DNA of 64,000 nt from Diplosphaera chodatii (Eukaryota; Chlorophyta; Trebouxiophyceae; Prasiolales; Stichococcaceae). Below are positions 1-8,112 of this stretch, piece by piece (the stretch's first letter is position 1; every line of letters begins with the position of its first letter). Below the pieces are notes generated by a model. It saw nothing but the letters and a program-made list of their open reading frames with translations, was not told where the DNA came from and ran no database searches. Position numbers and translations under genes: made by a program. Location of the stretch: positions 2,790,001-2,854,000 of the forward strand of contig JAALGY010000041.1 in assembly GCA_032358165.1 (NCBI GenBank), read 5' to 3'.

Positions 1-1
1 G

Positions 2-1045
2 GTGGTGGACAACTACGTCTTCGAAAATGGGCAGTCATCACTGCCACGTCAGCTGCCGCAGCAGCTGCCAGTGGTCATATGGACCCAGCCGACGAAGCCA
101 GCAGGCAGCAGCCCCCATGTGGCGCAGCCGGCTCAAGATCATGCGCGGCCGAGACGTGCTGCGAGGAAGCGAAAGCCGCCGGCGCTGCGACGGTTCCCTT
201 CGGACGCTGATTGCACGCTGGCAGCAACGCCGCCAGCAGGGGCACACCCGGAGCCGGTGCTGACAGCGGCGCAGATGCAGATGCTGCAGGCGGCATTTGC
301 CGAGGCACAACAGCCTGGAGGGACGACACAGCTGTCAACACAGCTGCAGCAGCTGCTGCTGCAGGGGATACCAGACGATGCCCTACAGCCTGGGTCGCCA
401 CCAGTGCGTAGCGGGCCGCAGCCGCCGCCACAGGGCGAGCCAAGGGCAGCGGCCAAGACGGTGACATGGGCGAACGGCACTGCGCAGCCGCCGCCGCCTG
501 CGACGGCACAGCCTGCAGGCACGACGCTACCAGCGGCGGCACATCCTGCAGCGCCTGCGCAGCGGCAGCCGCCGTGCGTCACCCTGCTGCAGGCAACTAT
601 GTTGGATATGTTGATGCAGCCTGCGCCGGCACCACAGCCACCAACAGGGCGGCTGTTGCCACGGCAGGCGCCGCAAATCACCTCGCCGCAGGCTGGGCCG
701 GCACCATTGCGGGTGGGGCCGCAGCTGCCGCCGCAGGTTAAGCCAAGGGCAGCAGCCAAGACAGTGACAGCTGCAAACGACGCAGCACCACCTCCTACGC
801 TGCCACAGCCTGCTGGTGCACAGCCACGAGAGCCACAGCAGCTGCCGGTCGACAGTTCCTGCCAGTCGATGTTGCAGCCGGAATTGCCGCAGCAGCCGCT
901 GCTGCCGTCGGATGAAATGCAACGGCTTTCAAATTTCATTTACCACATGGACCGTCACTTCGGCATAGCGTCCGCAGACCATGGCGTGAAGGCGCCTAGC
1001 ACTGTCAAAGCACCCACGTCTTGCTGTGCGTACCGCCGTATGTAA
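2..1045 (+). CDS. Pro/Gln/Ala-rich protein segment, open at the left window edge
   Basis: An open frame of 347 codons runs in from the window edge, so its start is unknown; it ends at a TAA at 1043-1045. Composition is Pro/Gln/Ala-rich with no recognisable domain. It contains a diverged internal duplication: the stretch at about 388-500 (pattern SGPQPPPQGEPRAAAKTVT) recurs at about 690-800 (VGPQLPPQVKPRAAAKTVT), with both DNA and protein conserved. The last 45 codons change character: at 913-1010 a pattern FIYHMDRHFGIA resembles the EF..(H)M...F..A exon that recurs through the downstream array, so this ORF is probably the unit-0 member of that family, or its last exon includes it. Function unknown. 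The upstream low-complexity part could in principle contain introns, but the frame is open throughout. Confidence 0.5.
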   Translation: MVDNYVFENGQSSLPRQLPQQLPVVIWTQPTKPAGSSPHVAQPAQDHARPRRAARKRKPPALRRFPSDADCTLAATPPAGAHPEPVLTAAQMQMLQAAFAEAQQPGGTTQLSTQLQQLLLQGIPDDALQPGSPPVRSGPQPPPQGEPRAAAKTVTWANGTAQPPPPATAQPAGTTLPAAAHPAAPAQRQPPCVTLLQATMLDMLMQPAPAPQPPTGRLLPRQAPQITSPQAGPAPLRVGPQLPPQVKPRAAAKTVTAANDAAPPPTLPQPAGAQPREPQQLPVDSSCQSMLQPELPQQPLLPSDEMQRLSNFIYHMDRHFGIASADHGVKAPSTVKAPTSCCAYRRM

Positions 1046-1501
1046 CAAACGCATGCCTGCATGCCCTCGCTGGGAACAAAGAATGCGTGAATACTTTACA
1101 TGTGAATGTATGGTTCAACAGCGACATCAGATTGTCAGCACACCGGTTTTCAACTGCCTCTCAGCACTGTGTAATCATCCTGCCACCATATCTCATGAGT
1201 GCTTAGCATGAACGATAGGGACTTCTGGCTGTCTATGTTCAGTCCGGCTGTCCCTGTCAGGTTCGGAGATTCCCGTGGCAGGATCTCCCAATGCTCTGCT
1301 TGGAGGTGCGCATGCAGAGCAAGCCACACTTCACCTCCCTGATTGCGCCCTCTGCGTTCACCGTACCGTGCATTCATATTACAACAGTTAGTTCGGCATC
1401 GGTGAGGCGCGTCACCCTTGCGAAGTGCAGTGCAGGCGCCGCATTGCGCCTGCTGCACGGTCCAGAGCAGACTTTGTGGTCTACGGATTGCCACCAACAC
1501 G

Positions 1502-1671
1502 ATGATGCTTGATAGTAAAAGCAGCAGAGGTGGCCGGGAGCGCAGCCGAGCCGTACACGGCCGGCAACATGTCCACGTTGGGCAGCGGCGTGTGCTTGGT
1601 GTGCCACTCGTGCCGGTCATGGTGGCAGTGACTGCCATAGGCGTTCCGCTGATGCTTCGGCGCATTCTAAG
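1502..1671 (+). CDS. Array type-2 exon, unit 1 (partial, unrecognised)
   Basis: Frame carries QRRVLGVPLVPVMVAVTAIG and then VPLMLRRILR before an AG|gtcagc donor at 1671/1672. The 5' boundary is not fixed; 1502 is simply the first in-frame ATG. The upstream linker is Arg/Ser-rich. The hydrophobic block is long enough for one membrane span but is bracketed by arginines, so a buried helix is equally possible. Confidence 0.45.
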
Positions 1672-1839
1672 GTCAGCAAAACCGAGTAGTTTGGTGACAT
1701 GAAAGGCCTCAACACGACTGACATCTGCCTGATCGTCTTGTAGTTCGCGCAGACAAGTGTTGTTCATCCACACCGGTGAACGAGACTTGGCAGTCACTGA
1801 CGTCTCCATTAGTACTAAATTCACGTACTTTCGCGACAG

Positions 1840-1985
1840 GTGGCAGCGTGCGAAGCTGCAGGACGTGGTGGCGGCTGCTGCCACGAGGAAGATTGCGCCA
1901 AAGCAACTGCCGCAGCCGCTGCTGGTGGATGATGCGCATGAGTTTTATCGGGTAATGGAGTACAAGTTCTGCAAGGCGTATGCAG
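1840..1985 (+). CDS. Array type-1 exon, unit 1 (partial, unrecognised)
   Basis: Acceptor cgacag at 1839 leaves one base that completes the phase-2 codon of the previous type-2 exon, giving ILR-WQRAKLQ. It continues through an Ala-rich linker and LPQPLL to HEFYRVMEYKFCKAY, and a donor gtcatg follows at 1986. The exact phase match with the preceding exon supports splicing between them. Confidence 0.5.
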
Positions 1986-2655
1986 GTCATGCCAAAAGAG
2001 CACCATGTATAAGAGGTGCTCAAGCCCACTGTGCACGGCGTTTGTGCTTGACCATGCATGGCGGAGGTGCAGAAAGCTGATGATTGTGATCCTTCTGTAA
2101 CGAGTGTCTGAAACGCAACGACATAACACAATGCGACCGCACATCAAGTCTTAGATCACATGCATGCTGGCACTGCCTGCGCTTGGACGATCCAACGGAC
2201 GTCACCTCACCTCTCTGAATCATCCCAGACCAAGCTGCATAGCACGGCTATATATCGATGCATTGTTCACACGGTCCATGCAGCGCAGCATGGATGCCAT
2301 GCGTTGTGAATCTTAGGTGCACGGGTGGTGCCAGTGCCACGGCCAGGCAGTCCTTGACAAGTGCGCTCTGCGCACTAAGGCAGGTCCGCAGCCTTGCAAG
2401 GCTGCGATTGGAAGCGAGTTGCTTGTGTGCCACGTTGTAGCAGTGTGACATCCATGTGGTTGCTGTCGACGCTGTGTGGAGATGCTTACATGCGGCACCA
2501 GTTTGTTGCTGCCCCTGCCTGCCACTACAGTGTTGCCGCTGCGGCATTGATCCTGGTGCAGCGTATGTAGGTATTGCGACAGTCAAATGACCTGAGCCCT
2601 GCAATATCCTCAAGCAGGGTGAGTCCTCTGCACGGTAATGTGAGCCCCTGCGCAG

Positions 2656-2809
2656 CAGACAAGACCACCAGCAACTGGCGGCAGCCCCAAGCGGAAGCAC
2701 GCTGGCAGCTGCGCAGGTGGCGGGAAATGGTGAGCGTTGGCGTGCCGCTGCTGCCAGCGGTGGCGGCGACTGCTGTGGGGCTGCCGTTGCTTGTGCGGCA
2801 CATCCTCAG
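2656..2809 (+). CDS. Array type-2 exon, unit 2 (partial, unrecognised)
   Basis: After a ctgcgcag acceptor, the frame is basic and Trp-containing (WRQPQAEARWQLRRWR) and runs into VGVPLLPAVAATAVG and LPLLVRHILR, ending AG|gtcagt. Closest in sequence to the unit-5 copy. No known family recognised. Confidence 0.45.
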
Positions 2810-3011
2810 GTCAGTTGCACCGGCTCTGCCAACACAGCATAGCAACCGGGCAGTACTGCAAGATGGCAAGCTGACAGCCGCGTCGCACATCTGCTTTACC
2901 TCCAGTACTTCTGATGTGAGGCTGTAACAGTTGCTTGCAGCCGCAGCATTGGCGGTACCAGCCAGATCAGTCGGTCGAGCAAATCTCACGGTTTGATTCA
3001 CCCATCAGCAG

Positions 3012-3105
3012 GTGGCAACGTGTCAAGGCGAAGTCGCCCATCGAGGCCCCGGGTGGGGAAACATACGCGGACTTGCGGACCGCGCAGGCACAGGAGGCTC
3101 AATGC
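3012..3105 (+). CDS. Array type-1a exon, unit 2 (partial, unrecognised)
   Basis: Acceptor catcagcag, then one base completing the phase-2 codon and W-Q-R-V-K, matching unit 1. It continues to ETYADLRTAQAQEAQC, which lines up with ARYLQATRAEEAQYG in unit 5. The frame stops at 3112-3114, so the 3' boundary is a guess. Confidence 0.4.
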
Positions 3106-3304
3106 GTTTTTTGACAAGTTTTCTTAGCCTGTCTGGTGGAAGGGAACATAGTTTCACATACGATACATGATCGGACCACTCACCTGTGCGTCTGCTGTTG
3201 GTTCACCGCGTCGCTGCTGACTACCAATCAGCAGCCTCCGGATCCAGTCGGCGATACATCTTACAGTAATACAAATACACAAGGTCGATCCATCCGCTAC
3301 ACAG

Positions 3305-3434
3305 GCTGGCCGCAATGGTAGCCGCGGACGAATTCCTTTGCCGGACAACAAGGCTCTTCAACCAAGCAGCAGCTGACGAGGAGCACAAGGCATCTTTTCG
3401 AAGCAGGATCCATCGGGCCAGGCCCTTCTCATGA
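3305..3434 (+). CDS. Array type-1b exon, unit 2/3 (partial, unrecognised)
   Basis: After acceptor ctacacag the frame reads RLAAMVAADEFLCRTTRLFN, then QAAADEEHKASF, and reaches a TGA at 3432-3434. It aligns with RRLDAMAQSTEF at the unit-5 end of the array. Whether the TGA is used or a donor precedes it cannot be decided. Confidence 0.4.
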
Positions 3435-4234
3435 ACTGCCGATGCGGACAACTTCAGGGTTTGTGCGGTGCACGCACGGCCTATGTGCAGGTTGATGAGC
3501 ACAGCTGTGTGCCGTTGCAACTTGGCAAGTGGTCATTGGTTTGACATGCGAGATGTTGAACATGCGCGCCTTGTGGGCGCACGAAGAAGCGCCTGCATGC
3601 AGAACATTCATCTGACAGTTGTGCGCACTCACTTTGAGGTCACCACTGTGTCTTGATGATCTTCACGAGTGCGCCCTGCCCATGCTAGCTTACCTGGTGT
3701 GGAGGACAGTGTCTAGCCTCCAGCACGTTGCTGCTGCGACTCCGAAGGACTGAGTAAGCGTAGCGCACACTTATAATGTTCTGCATGGCTCCCAGTCGAC
3801 GGTTCTCCTTCGAATGTCGCGGTGTCCTTCATACCTCGGCGCTTCCAATACCAGGATCTTGCAAACTCTGAGCAGGTGCAGATGCACTACATGCCGTAGC
3901 TTGCGTCCCTTGGTGAAACGTTGCAAGTTACAGCTTTCGTTGCACACCATTCAGACCGTGCGCTGGTATGAACAGCCTCCTGCAAGCTGCAATGACCTAC
4001 TGTCCTTCCTTGCTGTGCATGCGACGTCCCAGGCAGGTGGCAGGTGAGGCTTTGCAGCAACGCAGCGATACATTGCAGGTGGAATGGCGAGTCTCTCGCA
4101 TGGCCCCAATGGCTGTTGATCGTGCGTGTTTGCAGCTTGCTGCCACCGTGACTTGAGGTTGCGGTGTGCAGGTGCAACCAGACAGTGAACACCGGTACGT
4201 AGGTGGTCAAAGCTGCGCTGGGAGCCCGTTAACA

Positions 4235-4416
4235 ATGTCTATTGCTACCAACAATGGCATCACGCTTGCTCTGAGAAAGAAGAGGGGTGGTGTTGGCGGA
4301 CGGGTGGCAGGCGGGCGGCAAGATGTCAGGCAGCGGCGTGTGCTCGGCATGCCCTTGCTGCCAGTGATTGTATCAAGTGCCGCAGCGCTGCCGCTGCTGA
4401 TCCGGCATATCATCAG
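4235..4416 (+). CDS. Array type-2 exon, unit 3 (partial, unrecognised)
   Basis: Gly/Arg-rich linker (KKRGGVGGRVAGGRQDVRQR), then RVLGMPLLPVIVSSAAALP and LLIRHIIR, ending AG|gtgagg. The linker length and basic character match the other type-2 copies; the 5' boundary is not determined (4235 is an in-frame ATG). Confidence 0.45.
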
Positions 4417-4572
4417 GTGAGGCACCTCCCATACCTGTTGGACGCTGTGCACGAATTGAGGTCAGATGCTGGATGGGACAGCTAGCTGCGCTGCCAGCAG
4501 CTCCATCAGCACCTGAGAGACTTCACAAGCGATCGTGGATTGTAGCAATGCAATCATTAATGTCATCTGAGC

Positions 4573-4725
4573 TGTGGTCGATGTGTTTCAAACGGCGACG
4601 AGCAACTGGAGCTGATGCCGCACCGGCACAGCAGTTGCCGCCTGTGTACCGTGCAAGTGTGCATGGCTGGCAGGCAGCATTCATAAACAGCACAAACAGT
4701 CATTTCAACGACAATTACACGAAGC
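4573..4725 (+). CDS. Array type-1 exon, unit 3 (partial, unrecognised)
   Basis: Frame W-S-M-C-F-K-R-R-R followed by APAQQLPP and QAAFINSTNSHFNDNYTK. It lines up with the unit-1 exon at the LPQP and EF...M...F positions, although E and M are replaced, so this copy is more diverged. Boundaries are approximate. Confidence 0.35.
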
Positions 4726-5453
4726 TTGCCTGCCAGGCGAAGTTGAACCGACGGCAGGCGTATTGCAGCGGTTTGTGGCAATATCAGCTGGCCCAGAGGA
4801 AAATGTGGGTGCCTTGCGGTGGTCGTCATGCACCATCACACTACTCTCGCGATTGGCCTAGCTAGCGTCTGATGTTTCGTCGCATGGCATACGTTTACTT
4901 TGCAAGATTGGCTGCGAGGCTCTGCGCTCGCATCTGCCGGGTTCTCCTCCGTGGCACATCATGTCAGGCATTAGGGTGGTTCATTCCAATGCCAGGATCT
5001 CAGATCTTGGACAGGGCAGTCTCACATGCAGAGCAAGCCACAATCACTGTCCTCACAGAGTCTGCACAAGAAAGGAAGCGAACTGATTGCTTTGGCTGTG
5101 GCGGCAAGAAGCCTGCTGCGCGGCTGCAGGCATGCTGGGGCTGCATGCGCAGACGGTCGCTGCCTGCAGCTGATCAATTCGAGGCAAAGTGGTGTGACTG
5201 GTCGCGCCACCAGGTGCTCCGCATCAAATCTGATCCGTAGACTTGTCTGTACGGGAATCAATTGGCTGTGCATCGTGCGCGAAGCCCATTCGTGCGCATG
5301 CGCCTTGTGGTGGGCATCTTTGTCGTGGCGTGAGCAGGGGATGTATGACCATTGAAACGCACGAAACGCGCATGCGGTGCTGACCACACAAGAATATGAA
5401 AGATCAATCTCACGCAACAATGTTGCAGGTGGGCCCGTAGATCTGCACCCAGC

Positions 5454-5806
5454 ATGCGCCTGTTGGTGACGCTGTGGGAGAAGTGGAGACACTGCGCTCA
5501 TCAAGCGCTTCAGCTGGATCCACCGCAGCAGCAGGTCCCGCGGCACCAGCAGCAGCGGCAGCAGCAGCACATTCACGATGCTTACTCAGACGAAGATGAC
5601 GTCAGACCCAAGCTGGTCCTTGAGCAAGGCGGGAATGCACCGCCTATGCTGGTGCGCCAGCAGCCACACACTACTGTCGGGCTCGCTGACGGCAGCCACG
5701 GGACCGCAGCCAAGCAGCAGAGCGGCGGCCAGCGACGCGTGCCGGTTCTGCTGGCGGCGGTCACCACTGCTGTCGGGCTGCCGCTGCTGGTCCGGCGCGT
5801 CATCAA
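5454..5806 (+). CDS. Array type-2 exon, unit 4 (partial, unrecognised)
   Basis: Begins with MRLLVTLWEKWRHCAHQAL, which pairs with MRPLAALWEVVWRTAHALL in unit 5. A Gln/His-rich and acidic linker follows, then RRVPVLLAAVTTAVGLPLL and VRRVIK, ending AA|gtgagc. The shared LWE..W block shows that homology in type 2 extends beyond the hydrophobic end. Confidence 0.5.
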
Positions 5807-5999
5807 GTGAGCTCCGCACCGCACATGCTCAGAGCATGCGCTGTGGCACCTGCTGCCACTTCCGCAGATATGTGCCAGCAACCCACCAGAGTTCAAGCCA
5901 GAACCGTCGATGGGGTGTACCCTAGAAGCCTCCGCACAAACTCTGAGATCGGCTTGGCGCTGCCTGGTAACCTAAAAAGCCCCTTCGTGTGCAATGCAG

Positions 6000-6126
6000 G
6001 CGGCGGCGTGCGAGGAGGCGGCGGCCTCCAGTCCGCCAAGGGCACATGCACGGCTGGCAGGGCGAGGAGTTCCTCCAGCACATGACCACCCAGTTCAACG
6101 ATGCGGCTGATGCGCAGGCTGCGCAA
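6000..6126 (+). CDS. Array type-1 exon, unit 4 (partial, unrecognised)
   Basis: Acceptor gcaatgcag; the single leading base completes the phase-2 codon of the 5806 donor (giving VIK). A strongly basic linker RRRARRRRPPVRQG leads to GEEFLQHMTTQFNDAADAQA and a phase-0 donor gtgcca. This is the cleanest type-1 copy. The Arg cluster could be a nuclear localisation signal or a nucleic-acid contact (inference). Confidence 0.5.
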
Positions 6127-6725
6127 GTGCCAAGTGGTGTCAGGAGATCTAGTGCCCCCCGTGCACGGCGCCACACTCTCTAGATCCGCACCCAGACGGG
6201 TGTCCAGCCGTAACATGATTTTTGCGCTGTTCAATGTACCGTTCCCCAGGTTTACTTTGGTTTTCAGAGCACTTGCTGGCTGCTGGCTGTCTCTGTCAAG
6301 CTTCGGACTGTCCAATGCCAGGATCTCGCCTGAAGTCTGTTGCAGGTGCACGAACTGCACAGGCCACAAGTTGCGTCCAACAACGCTAAGATATATGATC
6401 ATTGCGGATTTATTGATGACAATCACCCTGCAATTGTGCAGTGACCTCCTCCAGTAGCAGTGCATGCCATAGCTGCCTGCAGCTGATGATCAGTTCGAGG
6501 CTGGCGAGGCTGTCAGCGCGACAAGCCATGCCGTCGTCCCTGTAGCAGCACCATCTGCGATGAGGTCTAGCACAACGCGCAGGAAACTGCAGCTGTAAGT
6601 CGCGGTGCGGTGAGGTGAGGTCTGATGCTCTGCACGAGGCGGCAACTGCACTCGTCATGGTGCTTCTTGGTTCACCACGTGCACAGAAACGACACAGGTC
6701 CTGCAGGAACAACTGATTCTTGCAG

Positions 6726-7129
6726 GGTGTGCTTGGGACGTACTGCAGCATGCGGCCGCTGGCGGCGCTGTGGGAGGTGGTGTGGCGCACAGCCCATGCG
6801 CTACTGCCACCGTCTCCGCAGCGGCTCAGCAAGCCGTCGCAGCAGAAGCATGCCGCGTCATCTGGCACGGATGATACCACACCTTGTGAAACCATCGAGG
6901 TGGACACAACTGTAGTACTACGCAAGCGGCCGGTTAGCGCAGCACCAGCTGCCAGTGCCAATGCTGGCAGCAGCCTTGCGAAGGGGTGCGGCAGCGGTGG
7001 CAAGGCAAGCAGCGGGCGCCTGAGCCGCTTGCAGAAGCTCAAGGCGCGGCGCGTGGTTGGGGTCCCGTTGCTGCCGGTCGTTGTGGCAACCACTGCAGGG
7101 CTGCCGCTGCTGGTCAGGCATGTCATCAG
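6726..7129 (+). CDS. Array type-2 exon, unit 5 (partial, unrecognised)
   Basis: A 404-base exon bounded by ttcttgcag and AG|gtgagc. It encodes MRPLAALWEVVWRTAHALL, then a 70-residue Ser/Gly/Thr-rich linker, RLSRLQKLKARRVVGVPLLP and GLPLLVRHVIR. It is the longest and best-preserved type-2 copy and the best query for a homology search. No catalytic motif is visible. Confidence 0.55.
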
Positions 7130-7294
7130 GTGAGCTGCAGTACATCACCATGGCGCAGTGGACACAAACACGCTCGAACATGATGCCGCCCTCTGTATGT
7201 GAAAGCTGGCAACTATTAACTGTGAACATCAGCGGCTCACATGACATGCTGATGAAGTATTAGGCCATGCACATAGGCGGCGCCGGCGTCCCAG

Positions 7295-7393
7295 GTCAGC
7301 AGGGGACCCCCCTGGAGTGCCAGCGTCACCCGGGGCGATGGCTTCGAATCGGTTTGCTCGCTACTTGCAGGCCACACGGGCAGAGGAGGCCCA
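7295..7393 (+). CDS. Array type-1a exon, unit 5 (partial, unrecognised)
   Basis: Acceptor cgtcccag in the phase required by the 7129 donor. Encodes SAGDPPGVPASPGAMASN then RFARYLQATRAEEAQ, homologous to the unit-2 exon at 3012. The possible donor gtatgg at 7394 is weak, and the frame otherwise stays open to a TGA at 7438-7440. Confidence 0.4.
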
Positions 7394-7535
7394 GTATGGG
7401 ATTCATTCTTCCTCTGCATCCTACTCTGCTTGCAGCTGACCAGTAGTATGTGCACAATTGGGCAACCTTCCGCAGAGTGTTTGCATGCTGTGACCAGACA
7501 TGGTTTTTCACATAGACTGAGAGAGATCACATGAA

Positions 7536-7706
7536 GTGCTTCGCATGCTGGGTCCCGTGCTGCGTAGGCTGGACGCAATGGCGCAGTCGACTGAGTTCCA
7601 TGACAACATGACAAGGAACTTTGGTATTGCCGTCGAGGAGGAGGCTGCAAAGGCGGCAAGTCGGGGCCACCAGCGGGGACCATACACACAGCTTCGTGCA
7701 CCGTGA
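7536..7706 (+). CDS. Array type-1b exon, unit 5; probable last exon
   Basis: Frame VLRMLGPVLRRLDAMAQSTE, FHDNMTRNFGIAVEEEAAKA, ending at TGA 7704-7706. It matches the unit-2/3 exon at 3305 and the end of the first ORF (F..(H)M.R.FGIA). No further type-2 exon is seen downstream, so this is probably the 3' end of the array. Confidence 0.4.
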   Translation: MLRMLGPVLRRLDAMAQSTEFHDNMTRNFGIAVEEEAAKAASRGHQRGPYTQLRAP

Positions 7707-8112
7707 AAGGCAGAGCAACAATGCCATGGCGCCAGTCAGGCTTGAGGAACGATGTTGTATATGCAGCTGCACTTGCCACCGGGGTTCAACAAAAGCACTG
7801 CACAACCCAAAAACCCAAGCACTACATGTAGCCTAAGCCCGTAGGGCATCTTGTATACAGCTGCAAAACTCCAAGTTCAGTTTGGCTGTCGTGCGTGCGT
7901 GCAGTTTGGGAGTCCGCAGCTGGAGCAGCCTGATGACCAGATCCCGTCATATCTGCAGTGGCCCTGACGATGCAAGCGAAGAGCATGTACAGTCTTTCAG
8001 CGCCAAATTTCCATCCGGCCATCGCTGCTGGTCCTGGCAGCGTCATGTGCCATGTGCCGTGTGTGCTATGTGCCAGACTTGTGCACCCTGTAGTCGCTCT
8101 GTCTCACATCCC
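7707..8112. other. Intergenic; nothing supportable
   Basis: Convergent gap between the end of the exon array (+) and the stop of the dioxygenase gene (-). Presumably 3' untranslated sequence of both. No open frame with protein-like composition and no RNA gene was seen. Confidence 0.4.

Larger units (their letters stand above)
900..7706 (+). repeat. Degenerate tandem array of ~5 units, each with two recurring exon types
   Basis: Two exon types alternate along the plus strand. Type 2 ends with a hydrophobic motif (GVPLLPVV..T.GLPLLVRH.IR) immediately followed by a splice donor in phase 2; copies end at 1671, 2809, 4416, 5806 and 7129. Type 1 follows each copy: a phase-2 acceptor, often giving R-W-Q-R, then a basic or Ala-rich linker, then EF..(H)M(T)..FN.AA; copies lie near 1840-1985, 3012-3105 with 3305-3434, 4573-4725, 6000-6126 and 7295-7706. 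Non-coding DNA also recurs: the string ccaatgccaggatct, with small changes, occurs near 1270, 3846, 4988 and 6310, and a block after tgcagctgat recurs near 5167 and 6480. This indicates segmental duplication rather than convergent exons. It could be one gene with repeated domains or an array of paralogues. Confidence 0.6.

Noticed and set aside
1560..7131. Array hydrophobic segments as tandem membrane-protein genes
   Set aside because: One short hydrophobic block per unit flanked by arginines is not enough to claim membrane insertion, so only the repeat structure is reported.
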